A stretch of DNA of 64,000 bases from Lytechinus pictus. Taxonomy: Eukaryota; Echinodermata; Echinoidea; Temnopleuroida; Toxopneustidae. The notes beneath the pieces are model-generated. The model had not been told where the DNA came from. It saw only the letters and a list, made by a program, of their open reading frames with translations, and did not search any database. Of the stretch, positions 38,382 to 48,579 are shown in pieces (within the stretch, counting starts at the first letter, position 1; every line of letters begins with the position of its first letter). A program made the translations under genes and the position numbers. The stretch covers positions 26,427,317 through 26,491,316 of the forward strand of contig NC_087261.1 of assembly GCF_037042905.1 (NCBI RefSeq), given 5' to 3'.

Positions 38382-41300
38382 CTCAGCCTGCGCCTGCAAT
38401 ATGCTTTTTTATTATTATTATGATGGTGATGCTGTTTTGTGCGCGGTTCCATGACTACCACAATCATGAATGTTATTATTTCAGTTCTTGTCTCTGTGAG
38501 CTTTATTGTATCCCTGAGGAAGACGTATGTTTAACGTCGAAAATTTGGAATTCAAAATAAACTGTTGGAACAAAGTACAATGCATTACCACTTTGCCTCA
38601 TTAATATATGACTCATGAGATAGAGACACATATCTCACCAACAAATTAATGCGAGCGCGAAGCGCGAGCTGAAATTTCTTTATATTCTGACCTGAAAGCT
38701 TGATATTCTAAGCATATTTGGGTACTAATGATTAAGATGGGTATCTAAAAAACAATAGATGCGAGCGCGAAGCGCGAGCTGAAAAGTTTGATATTTCGAT
38801 CTGAAAAAAATTGAGTTTAATGGACGTTTTTAATAAAAAACAAGATATATATCCAACAAAATATTATTGCAAATCGAAGTGGGAGTTCTTTTGAGGTCTA
38901 GAACTGAAAACGGGACATTCTATTCACCTATTTAATCATGAAAAGTATGGGTTTTTGCTACAGAAATGATGCGACCGCGAGCTAAAAATTTGTTATATTC
39001 CAATCTGAAAAGCGGACATTTTGAGCACGATTTTAGATAAAGAACGAGTTGTGTATTTCAATCTCGCTTGCTGATTTCTGTGTAACATTACAATCTTATT
39101 TTATTTTTTGCACATGCGGAATTATTGGGGGGGGGGGGGCAAAACGATATGTTTGCCCCCCCCCCCAATATTTTTATTGGTGGGGCGATCGCCCCCCCCC
39201 CCTGCCCCCCCAGGATCGACGCCTCTGTTCACATGATAGGGTAGTACATCATGACAATTTAGTTTCTCATAAGAATATTGCAGTAAGTGAGAATAAAAAA
39301 CATGGTTTTTCTCGGAATGGTCGAAAGTGGACCTAACTTTGTAAATAAATGTCTTCTGAACTTTTAATTTTGACTGAGATCGCTGGTCTGTCCAGTGCTT
39401 TGGCTGACAGCTACGTCGGGGACGAGGCCCAGAGGAAGCGAGGAGTTCTGACACTTACTTACCCGATAGAGCGAGGTATCGTTACGAAGTGGGATGACAT
39501 GGAAGCTGTATGGAGTCATACTTTTTCCGAATTGAAATTCAACCCCCAAGAAGAGCGAGCCGTGCTCTCACAAACCCCCAATAATCCAAAGCCGAACAAA
39601 GAGAAAACGGCAGAGGTAAAGTTATAAAAAAAACTTTAATTTCTTATGGGCGTCAATTCAAGGAGGGGGGGGGGGGCACGCCTTTATTGTTTAAGGAAAA
39701 TATGATTTATTGTAAGTTTCCTATTTTTGGACAACTTGTCTTTCCATTCGATGTTGGGACCCACCCCATTTTATCTTAATAATCTTCCATTTGGTAGATT
39801 GATCCCATCATTTCAAACTATTGATACAAAAAAATTAGATTTGGTTTTAATGATATTTGTCGACGTTTCCAAGAAAGAAAAGCCAACAAATGAGAAAATA
39901 ACAACCCAAATATGTCGATGACATTTTAATTTTAATTTTACTGAAACCTATATGTAGGCCTATATAAAATGATTTCTTAACCATTTAACATTTTGACATT
40001 TTAATAACGTTTTATAACAATATAGCTTATTATTATTATGACAATTTAATAACATTTTTTGCTGCGAGCTGGGATTAGTTTTCGTCTAAACTCCTCATGG
40101 TTCGTCATTGTAATTCTCGTTTTCGCATTATATTAGAACCGAAGAAGCTAATCCTGTGAAAACACAACCCATTCAATCATTTTTTGGCAGATATTTTTTG
40201 AGAAGTTCCAAAGCCCTGCAATCTGTCTCGCAAATCAGGCGGCTCTCGCCCTCTATTCCTCTGGCAAGACGTGTGGACTCATCGTGGATTCCGGACATGG
40301 CGTCACCCATGTTGTGCCGATCCACCAAGGGAACCCACTCCCTCCTACAATTCTTCAAATGGACCTCGCCGGCAGGGACTTGGATGAAGCACTATTCTAT
40401 CATCTTGTCAGTGAACATGGATACAGTGGTAAGGGAGACCGCGACTGTATGTCTGAGAAAAAGTGTCTTTGTAGTAATTAAAGAAGGCAAATCCAAGCTT
40501 GGTTTATATTAATTTGTTAAAGACATTTAAGAAACATTAAGTTTGTAGATCAGGGCCCCGTTGCATAAAAGTTATTTTTATGGTAACTTTGTCATCCGAT
40601 GGTAACTAGGGCTACCATGGCAACGCTGATCAACTGCCAATCAGAATCAAGGATTCCATGCAAATTACCATTGCATGGAAAAGTTACCATAATCAGGGGC
40701 CGCGGAACGGTTTTCAAAGTGGGGGGGGGGGGCTGACCATGCAAAAAATCACAATTTTATGGTAATTTTTACGTGTTTGTATATGGTTTTGGAAAAAAGT
40801 GGGGGGGGGGGGGCTGAAGCACCCCCCAGCCCCCCCCCCCCCCGCTTCCGCGGCCCCTGATAATGATATGCATATGCGAATCGTTTATCTTTATAACTTT
40901 CTTTCTCTTACAGGAAGATTATCTGATCTCCGTGGCGTCAAGGAGAAGCTTTGTTACGTTGCGCTCGATCCTGACAACGAAAGCCAAGCCAGTACAGCAA
41001 CGTATTCATCCAGTCAGAACACCTATGAGCTACCGAGTGGAGAGACAATCACCATCGATCATGCAGAGCGCTTCAGGATCCCGGAAGCTCTGTTCAAGCC
41101 AAGCATAATCAAGAAAGACTTCTTGGGTATCCACGAGATGGCCTACAACAGCATCAGTGGCCTTGAAGGCGATGTCCGCAAGGACCTTCTAAGGTTGGTC
41201 TACCTTGTGGGAGGTTCTACCTTGTTTCCTGGATTCAAGGAGAGAATGAAGCAGGAACTGACAGTCTTGGCTCCCCCGTCCATGAAGGTGCATGTCGTCG

Positions 41301-41443
41301 CTCCTGCCGAGAGGAAATACTCCGTTTGGATTGGAGGTTCCATTTTTGCTTCTAAGAGACCAGATCATGATGAATCGCATTGGGTTTGCAAGCAGGAGTA
41401 CGAGGAGATTGGGCCGGATGTGGTCCAACGGAAATACCTTTAG
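36608..41443 (+). CDS. Divergent actin-like protein P, four exons
   Basis: Exons 36608-36745, 39379-39615, 40191-40428 and 40914-41443 join to 1143 nt, 380 residues plus TAG; actin is 375. It is recognisable as actin by [48 protein letters not shown] and [11 protein letters not shown]. Introns fall at the codons of actin 41/42, 121/122 and 204. Versus actin it has G15F, K18Q, H73R and D157H (DSGHGVTH for DSGDGVTH), lacks residues 200-203, and ends QRKYL rather than HRKCF; Gln137 and Asp154 remain. Actins bind ATP and polymerise; several phosphate-contact positions are changed here, so nucleotide handling is probably altered (inference). It is tail-to-tail with actin-like A. The start of exon 2 is the least certain boundary. 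Confidence 0.88.
37186..37324. mobile_element. Small TA-flanked MITE in actin-like P intron 1
   Basis: Left end TACACTCTAAAAAC, right end GTTTTTGCTGTGTA; the ends resemble the element at 52858-53107. Confidence 0.4.
37446..39378 (+). repeat. Duplicated segments in actin-like P intron 1
   Basis: The motif CTTTGTAAATAAATGTCTTC plus TAAACTTTTAATTTT ends in CTGGTCTGT or TGGTCTGT at three places: 37449, 37506 and 39336 (the last is the exon 2 acceptor). Between them a longer unit beginning GCAAAAGGGGTTAGGTCCA is present about twice (37576-37930 and 37935-39330), the second copy being split by a hAT element. Confidence 0.75.
38235..39227 (+). mobile_element. hAT element in actin-like P intron 1 (TSD TTCACATG)
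   Basis: Begins CAGGGGCGTCGATCC and ends GGATCGACGCCTCTG (14 of 15 inverted match). The 8-bp sequence TTCACATG flanks both ends (38227-38234, 39228-39235). It contains (TA)n at 38346-38379, several GCGAGCGCGAAGCGCGAGCT motifs and G-tracts, with no transposase frame. A truncated relative is at 19848. Confidence 0.85.
39379..39615 (+). CDS. Actin-like P exon 2 (residues 47-125)
   Basis: The acceptor TTTGACTGAG gives [18 protein letters not shown], the same length as actin from residue 42 and in phase with exon 1. The alternative AG at GGCTGACAG would be out of phase. The exon ends KPNKEKTAE with donor CAGAG|GTAAAG. One residue is missing in the actin HTFYNEL stretch (HTFSEL). Confidence 0.75.
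40191..40428 (+). CDS. Actin-like P exon 3 (residues 126-205)
   Basis: Acceptor TTTTTGGCAG; encodes [20 protein letters not shown], then [15 protein letters not shown] and [12 protein letters not shown], ending at a split Gly codon with donor AGTG|GTAAGG. Gln137 equivalent is present (LANQAALAL); Asp157 equivalent is His. Confidence 0.9.
40551..40690. mobile_element. Short palindromic MITE in actin-like P intron 3
   Basis: Starts GGCCCCGTTGCATAAAAGTT and has an internal inverted ATGGTAACTTT / AAAGTTACCAT-like pairing. It belongs to the group whose ends read GGGGCC...TTNCATAAA. Confidence 0.5.
40694..40859. mobile_element. 166-bp inverted-repeat element in actin-like P intron 3
   Basis: Perfect 14-bp termini CAGGGGCCGCGGAA and TTCCGCGGCCCCTG surround G- and C-tracts. 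The end type is hAT-like, but no 8-bp duplication is visible. It ends 54 bp before exon 4. Confidence 0.6.
40914..41443 (+). CDS. Actin-like P exon 4 (residues 205-380 and stop)
   Basis: Acceptor TCTTACAG; starts [19 protein letters not shown] where actin has [19 protein letters not shown], then [26 protein letters not shown] and [15 protein letters not shown]. The C-terminus is [13 protein letters not shown]. Confidence 0.92.
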
Positions 41444-41678
41444 ACAGTATCTGCAGAGGCATTTCTCTAACCTGATAGCTCCCTTTCTTGCTTTATTCTA
41501 TGAGGCGAAATGTTTGAATGTCCGTCATAAATATCAAGACAAGTGAAGATGACGATTATGGTTTTCAAAGAATATATGTGCAACTTGTTTGTCTAATTCT
41601 ATTTTGTTCACTGGAAATATGTCGTTACCAACACTTTATGTGGCAATATAATAGATAATGCACATGTTTTATTACATG

Positions 41679-41684
41679 AATAAA
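41679..41684 (+). promoter_or_regulatory. Candidate polyadenylation signal AATAAA of actin-like P
   Basis: A canonical hexamer 236 bp after the stop codon. The same sequence context is copied at about 54450 inside duplication block 2, where no actin-like P gene remains. Confidence 0.5.
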
Positions 41685-42247
41685 TTCTTATATACTTTGA
41701 ATATTCAAATACTGATAATAATTCTAATATTCTTGTTGACATTTCTTTGACAAGTATATCCTAGGATGAACATGAATATGAACGTGGTACCATCTAAGTT
41801 TCAGGAGTTAGTCCATTTTATTACTGATAATCATTTCGTAAAAACAGTTTATTTATCAACAGTTATTTCCATGAATATATTCACATTATGCATTTTTTGC
41901 TTGGACGGTTCTCTATCATTCTGTAAACTGTTCAAGTGTTTTTGAAATAAATCTCAGACCAAATTGTGAATCCAGTCTTTTCAATTTATTGTTATGCCGA
42001 TGGGAAAGGGAATTATATAGAATGCATTTGCTAGTTCTTAAACAAAGGCAGATTATTGGGAAGGTATGTAGCTACCATATTTCAAGCAATACTTTGTACT
42101 GATTCTTAAATCATGTAGATTTTAGCCTGCTGCGCATTTCTATAAGATCTGTTTATACCTGGATAGACTTTCCGGATGAAAGCCTGTATTAATTTGGATT
42201 ATAGTCTGTTTTAATATATTACCAACTCCATTATGCAACGCCCATCC

Positions 42248-42380
42248 GAGGGGGGCCCGTTTCACAAAGCGTTACAACTATATGGCAACTTTGATTATGA
42301 TTGGCTACTGAGACATGTCAACATGGTATTTGCCATCAAATTCTTTGGCAAAGTTATACAACAGTTGCAAGTCCTTAATG
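42248..42380. mobile_element. Shared short MITE in block 1
   Basis: Starts GGGCCCGTTTCACAAAGCGT, then TACAACTATATGGCAACTTT; the inverted partner is GGCAAAGTTATACAACAGTT. The same element is at 55282-55403 in block 2, so it predates the duplication. Confidence 0.5.
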
Positions 42381-42488
42381 AAGCCGAACCCTGATCTTCT
42401 TTCTCTCTCTCTTCCTAATTTCATGTGACCCTCTTTAAACCTCCATTTTCAGAAGAAACCTCCCTCTCTTCGCAGTCAAACACTAGTC

Positions 42489-42610
42489 TGCTGTGCAAAG
42501 CCTCAGTTCACTCGAGTTAAGCGGTCTGAATGTGCAGCCTACAATACCATGTGTACTAAAGGCCCTCTCGCTCGTTCATCAAAGTTTCAATCAGGGTCTG
42601 TGCCTGAAGA
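42489..42610 (+). repeat. Dispersed repeat G, copy 3
   Basis: CTGTGCAAAGCCTCAGTTCA, CTCGAGTTAAGCGGTCTGAA and AAAGGCCCTCTCGCTCG, followed by a CT-rich tract to 42718. Its duplicate is at 56120. Confidence 0.7.
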
Positions 42611-42680
42611 CTCGCCATACCCCCTTCTCTCCCGCTCTTTCTTTCTCTCTCCCCCTCCACCGCATATATCCCTACCCATT

Positions 42681-42715
<35 letters not shown>

Positions 42716-43059
42716 TTTAATGAAGAAGTATATGTACATCAGACTTGAACACAAACATTATGAACACGCAAAAGAATATTTTGGATCAAAATTTATTCCT
42801 AAATATATAAATTTCTATGTAAATATTAAGGTCGTAGAAAATAATGTTCAAATGGAAAATTTGGGTATTTTGACATTGAAACTTATTAAGGGTGCAATAA
42901 TGATCTATCCCTGACAAAGTTTGTAAGTATATGGTACTCCTACGAAATGAGTTATAATCAAGAATGGGACACTTCTCTTACAATATCAACTATTTGTTAT
43001 CTCTGTAGTCACTGTAGTGAGTGTATTATACACTTCCAAAATCTAGAGTGTCCTCCGAG

Positions 43060-43500
43060 AGGACCACATATACACATGACCATCAGGTGTTAAAGATACT
43101 CCCATGAGGTTTGAACAAAACACCAAACACCAAGTGTTAAAATCACTAACAGAATGTGGTATAATAACACCGATTTGCAAAGTACTAACAGTCAACACTG
43201 GTGTAAAGTACCCCATGTGGTTTGAACACAACACCAAATATTGCTAAAATCCCTTACAGAGTGTGACATAATAACACCGATTGGTATACACCATTAGCGC
43301 TGGTGTTGAAATTCTCTATGGGGGATTTGAACATAACAAAGGTGCTAAAAATGATATCACAGAATGTGATATTATTACATTGATTGGTATTTAAATAACA
43401 CCATGAGTTCAACCAACACCATGAATTCAAACCTGGTGTAAACTATTTCTTGGTATGGTCCTCTTTAATCACTTGTGGTGGAGTTTAACACCAGGTTTTG
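43060..43500. repeat. Degenerate tandem AACACC-rich repeat, block 1
   Basis: About three or four units of roughly 115 bp sharing GTTTGAACAAAACACC, CAGAATGTGGTATAATAACA and CCGATT. Present also in block 2 at 57520-57960. Confidence 0.6.
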
Positions 43501-43969
43501 CAGTGTAACTCTTCAGTGATTACAAATCAATGAGAGAAATACAGCCTATGTCAAATGTAAGCCTATTATTATTTAAAAGGTCAGTTGTGTCTATTACTAA
43601 AAACTACCAATTTTTCATACCACGATTTCTAATGAACTTAATTATCAATATTACTCATCCAGTCCAAAGTTGACCTGTTAGCCAGGAGAGGTTACACGTC
43701 ACGGACATCACGCTGGAAGTATGGAGGACAACAGTCATAATTGTATAGGTATATGATCAAGGGCTAGTTAATGTTCTGGCCGATTGTAAAACCTATATAC
43801 TTTCATACCGTATCTAATATCCAATGGACCTCCTCATCAAGCCCATGCAGGGTTGGCCTATTAGGTCAGGCTAGGTTATGCCATATTTTTCCCATCAAAG
43901 ATGTCCACGCACGCTACAATAGAGCCAAAATGGTGGACCACTTCATCGACCTGTCAAGAACAAGTTCTG

Positions 43970-44481
43970 CTAGTTTGTACATTTTTCATGTACGACACTC
44001 GGTCCGTGTTCCTCATACTCCGCCTTTGTAATCCAAACCTCCTTGAATGTAGTGAGTGAGCCGAGGATGGACCCTCCGATCCAGACCGAATACTTCCTTT
44101 CCGGTGGGGCAATAACCCTACACCTTGCCTTCGAAGGCAACATGGAGGACAGTTCTTTCTGGAGTCTTTCCTGGAGTCCAGGAAACATCGTGGAGCCCCC
44201 GACGAGGATGATGTTGCAGTAGAGGTTCAGCCGGAGATCGATGTCGCATTTCATGAGGGTGTCGTAGACGAGTTGCTGAATGCTGGCGTGGTCGAGATCA
44301 GCCAGAGAGGGTTGGAAGAGGATTTCTGGAACGCGGAAGAGCTCGTTGCCGAGGGTGATATCATGAAGATCTGGGAGCGTATATGTTTTAGTCGTTGCGG
44401 TTGACCCGAGTGTCTCTTTATCGAAATCCGGCGCGACGTAGCAAAGGCTTTCCTTGATCTCCCGGACAATTTCTCTTTCAG
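43970..44481 (-). CDS. Actin-like A exon 4 (residues 208-377 and stop)
   Basis: Acceptor [62 protein letters not shown] and [20 protein letters not shown]. Ends [14 protein letters not shown] then TAG. Confidence 0.94.
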
Positions 44482-47400
44482 CTGTGGACACGAGAGGGAT
44501 AACAAAAATAACAAATTGAAAATCGGAGAACACGAGAGTATGAATGAATATCTCTTTTGAAATGAAAGTGCTAATGAAACTAATATTGTTTCATGATGGT
44601 GATAACAAAGAAGTCGAGGATGCTGATGTGATGATGATGATGGTGATGCTGCTGCTGCTGCTGATGATGATGAAAATGATGATGGCGGTGATGATGAAAA
44701 TGATGGTGGTGGTGATTATGATGATGATGATGATGATGAAAATGATGATGGTGATGATGATTGATTGTGATGATAAGGATGATGATGATGATGATAATGG
44801 TAAATTAATAACGAAAAGGATGGTGATGAATAATTGAACATTATGAAAAGATTACCAAGATGAAATGAGGATGATGCTTATGGTAATCATGACAATCACG
44901 ACGAAGGAAGACTTCACACATAATTCACCATATAAGAATACAACTGGAAAACATTCTTACCCGTCGTCACGAAGGAATAACCCCTATCATTCAACATCTT
45001 CATCATGATTTGGGTGAGGTCGCGGCCACCGAAGTTGACCTGGTGGATGGCCGGGGTGATGATGTAGCCTTCTGATATCGGCACGACACTGATGACCCCG
45101 TCGCCGATGTCCAACATGACAGCCATCGTGCGCCCCGCCGCGCAGTGGGACAAGACGCCATGTGTGCAGATGTGGAACGCTCTGGCGCCAAACTTCTCGA
45201 ACACAATCTGACGGTGATGAAATCGAAAAAAAAATGGAATAAGCTAATATTGACACAATGTTTCAAGAAGAAATATTGAAAAAATGGAAGCAAGTGAAGC
45301 ATATGATAACGTGGATTGTTGAAAAAAAAAAAAAAAGGTGGAAATAACTAAAATAAATCAGAAAAGTAAATAGAAAAAAGATAACCACGATAACGAAATG
45401 TTTCAGAGCAAGGCAAAACAGAAATTCAAAATCCAGAAAGTACAGTTGAAGGTTGAGCTACATGTACATTGTGGTGCAGGGGCGGTGGCAGGGAATTTTG
45501 ATGGTGGTGGGGGAGGGGGTCGTTACAAGACAACCTACGTTTTTTAATCAATTGAGTTACAGGGATCACACGAATGTTGTTCTTTCTTCTCACTTCCCTT
45601 TTCTTCTTCCTTTTCTTATTCTTTTCTCTTTTTTCATTACTAGAATAAAAAATCACGAGGGCAACCGTCCCTCTCCCCCGCCCCCACCCTGTAGTACCGC
45701 CCTTATAGTGATGGCTATGGCCCATATTCTGAAGTCAGGTTTAACTTAGACTCGGGTTTAAAGTTGAGGTTTAAGTATGGGAAGCCAAAAGTATCAAAAT
45801 TTTTATTAAGTTTTAAGTTTCTTATGTTTACTGTGCTCTTTCCTGATTCATCGATGGTGAAGACAATCATCTATTTATACTTCCTAGACAATTATGAATG
45901 ATTTGAGAGCCAAATGAGCTGAAATATGATATCTCTACCGTTAGTGATTTATGTAACAATTGGCTCGCCATACTTAAACCACAACTTTAAACCTGAGTTT
46001 AAGTTAAACCCGACTTCAGAATACGGGCCTATATGTCATTATGAAAGATGCATTATGCATTACATAAAAGACGAGAAGAGAAAGGATTATACAAAAGGAC
46101 AACATGAGACAGGAGAAGACAAGCAGTATACCTGAGTCGTTTTTTCTCGACTAGCCTTTGTACTCTTGGGGACATCGGTGAAAAAGACTGGGCACTCGGC
46201 GGGGTCGACGCGGAGCTCATTGTAGAAGGTATGATGCCAGATCTTCTCCATATCGTCCCAGTTCGTGACGATGCCGTGCTCGATTGGGTATCTCAGGCTG
46301 AGCAGACCCCTCATTCTCTGAGCCTCGTCCCCGACAAAATGATCTCGGGTGAACATCGAATGAGGTACGAGTTTCTGCGGAGAGTTTCAGAACTCGGTAA
46401 AATTATCTAAAATGAATTTCGCCAAAGGGCGGTATAAGTAAAGAGTATTTTGGTATGGGAGGGGTGGGGGGGGGGGGGCAAGCGACCTAAAAATATTTAT
46501 AGAATGAACTATGTTGGTAATAAAAAGTTACACGATCTCTCTCTCTCTCTCCTTTTTCCTCTTTCTCCTTTCCATCCATGTCTTTCTCTTCTTCTTCTTC
46601 TTTTCCCCGTAAGTCCTTTTCTTTGTTAATTACCTGAAAACTCATGGGGGTGCCCCATACCCCATGTAGCGCTGTCCCTGTCAAATACCGTAATATACAT
46701 GTCAATTTATTTAATAACTTTCATATAAGTATACACTCCTTCCAATTTTAATCTTCGAAATCGTAATGTAGTCCAAACTCTATTTCTTTAACTTGACATA
46801 TTTCTCCCGGGGGGGGGGGGGGGGGGGGGGCACTTACATTGACGAGTGGATAGGCCTACCATGCGCGACCCAAAAACACGTAAAAATGATGTCTTTTTCA
46901 AGATAGGGCAGGTTACGTACGTAACGTAATAAGGGTGTCAAAAATATTGAAAAAAGGGTATCTATTTCTCTAGGAAAGCTACGTGTTTATGGTCAGATTT
47001 GCGAGGGTATAAAAAAGACTAAAATATTTTATTAGGGATGTACTTTTTGAGTTTTTGCCCCGTCAACACTACGTGTTGAGTCCGATATGCGCGAGGCGTG
47101 GGATGTTGGGCCGTATACCCAACGATGTAGTAAAGGTAAAACCGACGTCCGTGACATAACTAAAATATCGCTGTACTTGTTTAGGGGTTCAGTTCAGGGA
47201 ATACTTGCCAAGAGTATCGTTTTGTTCCCAATATTTGTTAAGGGTAGGTGGCACACGCCAATACTTGTTAAGGGGTGCATTTTCAGAATATGGAAAATAC
47301 GTGTTTAGGGTGCTTTTCGAGACCCCATGGTCGCGCATGGTATCCACCCGTCAATGGAAGTGGCCCCCGGGATATTTCTAAATGTATACCTTTGGCCAAT

Positions 47401-47954
47401 CAAAGCTAGTATCATCGAAAGTATAGACCTGGGGACCGTTTCAAAAAAGTTGTCAGCACTGACAGGTTATCTTTCTCTGATAGTTACCATAGTAACTGAG
47501 CCAATCAAAATCAAGGATTTCACTGATACTGTCAGCGCTGACAAGTTAGTCAAGAGCTGACAATTTTCATGAAACGTCCCCCTGGGGTCCGTTTCATGAA
47601 AGTTGTCAGCACTGACAAGTTCTCTTTCTCCGACAGTTATTACCATAGCAACAGTCAGAAACCAGTGCTTCTTGGCCAATCAAAACCGAGGATTCCACTG
47701 AAAAGTCAGCACCGAACATTTAGTCAGTGCTGACAACTTTTATGAAACACGTATCCCCTAGTATATCAGTAACCTGCCGCCCATTTTCATAACAATAATT
47801 AAAAAAAAAGCAGGTATTTTACCTGGTACTTGGGGCGTCCGATCATCGCTGGGAATACACATCGTGGTGCGTCGTCCCCCGCGAACCCTGCTTTGATTGA
47901 CCCCGATCCGTTGTCGACCACGATGACGGAATCGTCTTCGTCTGATTCAGACAT
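43970..47954 (-). CDS. Actin-like protein A, four exons
   Basis: Exons 47823-47954, 46132-46374, 44961-45207 and 43970-44481 join to 1134 nt, 377 residues plus TAG. Actin motifs: [103 protein letters not shown] and [15 protein letters not shown]. Introns are at actin codons 41/42, 121/122 and 204. Lys18, His73, Asp154 and Asp157 equivalents are kept, but catalytic Gln137 is His (ICTHGVLS). The C-terminus is VHEKCTN rather than VHRKCF. An acceptor-like TTAATTTACAG about 25 bp before the start suggests a 5' UTR intron. An in-frame ATG two codons earlier (47960) exists only in this copy. Role unknown; likely a specialised actin-related protein. Confidence 0.9.
44590..44840 (+). repeat. (GAT)n microsatellite in actin-like A intron 3
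   Basis: Imperfect GATGATGATGAAAATGATG units with a CTG run. The same tract at the same intron position occurs in gene B (59025-59290). Confidence 0.9.
44961..45207 (-). CDS. Actin-like A exon 3 (residues 126-208)
   Basis: Acceptor [28 protein letters not shown], then [17 protein letters not shown] and [19 protein letters not shown]. Split Ala codon G|CT with donor ACGG|GTAAG. His stands at the Gln137 position. Confidence 0.93.
45478..45705 (+). mobile_element. Short element shared by both blocks, in actin-like A intron 2
   Basis: Begins CAGGGGCGGTGGCAGGG and ends CCTGTAGTACCGCCCTTA; the counterpart is 59928-60142. Being in both blocks it predates the duplication. No convincing target duplication. 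Confidence 0.45.
45718..46031. mobile_element. Long-arm MITE private to block 1 (TA target)
   Basis: The left arm GGCCCATATTCTGAAGTCAG with GTTTAACTTAGACTCGGG pairs with the right arm AGTTTAAGTTAAACCCGACT and TCAGAATACGGGCC. Block 2 has the uninterrupted site GGCTATGTCATTATG at about 60148, so the insertion and its TA duplication can be read directly. Confidence 0.8.
46132..46374 (-). CDS. Actin-like A exon 2 (residues 45-125)
   Basis: Acceptor [27 protein letters not shown] replaces the actin DNase-I loop and is one residue longer. Ends KASREKTTQ with donor CAG|GTATAC. Confidence 0.92.
46806..47371 (+). mobile_element. Family Z MITE in actin-like A intron 1 (TSD ATATTTCT)
   Basis: Starts CCC plus a 22-G run then CACTTACATTGACGAGTGGA; ends TCAATGGAAGTGGCCCCCGGG. 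ATATTTCT flanks both sides (46798-46805, 47372-47379). Block 2 has an empty site near 61705. Confidence 0.88.
47430..47760. mobile_element. Two adjacent GTTTCATGAAAGTTGTCAG-type MITEs
   Basis: 47433-47578 and 47583-47755 each begin GGGGNCCGTTTCA and end in ATGAAACGT-like sequence, with inverted AGTTGTCAGCACTGACA / TCAGTGCTGACAACTTTTAT. The second is shared with block 2 (61915-62090); the first is replaced there by a different MITE. Confidence 0.6.
47823..47954 (-). CDS. Actin-like A exon 1 (residues 1-44)
   Basis: [20 protein letters not shown], then [17 protein letters not shown] and IGRPKYQ with donor CAG|GTAAAA. Nucleotide-loop residues match actin. The start shared with gene B is used. 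Confidence 0.9.
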
Positions 47955-48579
47955 CGTCATGAAGTGGTCATTATCTTTTCTGTAAATTAATATTGAATAA
48001 CAATTTCAGGATGCTATCTTACTAATTAAAAAGATATTTCGTGAAAATAATAGAGTTTGAATGACAAATTTGCTCATGAGAAAATCAGCTGGAATTATTG
48101 GAATCACTGACCCTTTGTTCCATTTACACAATATGTCCATGACCGGTAGACCTATGTGTGAATACTATCAGTCCCCGCTAAACGTACCCACCCCCCCCCC
48201 GAAAAAAAATGTTGACTGAGGGGCCAGGATATAAATATAGCGCAAAGATTCTTGAACGTGGAAGCTTTTTGGGGAGATCTTGTTTTTATTTCCATTTCCC
48301 CTCCATTTTTTTTTAGTGGACGTGGGCCTTTTTTTGAGGGGGGTCGAGTTCCCCAAGCATACCCATCTAATAAATACGCGAGTGCTAATTTGGAATAAAT
48401 CCTGACAGTGCTGATAAACTTATAAACAAGGGTAGAGAAAGGGATCTATGTAAATGACGAATATCTTGTACATTTTTTTACGATCGAGGCGACCAAGTGC
48501 TTGCAACTTATAAAAAAAGAATAATCATATATCGAATGCAATATACTACTATATACTACTACTATACTACTACTACTAC

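Larger units (their letters stand above)
41618..48425. repeat. Segmental duplication, block 1 (carries actin-like A)
   Basis: Matches 54379-63445 collinearly: the 3' flank of actin-like P, the GATGGGAAAGGGAATTATAT stretch, repeat G, the whole actin-like A gene, and downstream to CAGTGCTGATAAACTTAT. Differences are mostly transposons present in only one block. Confidence 0.88.
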
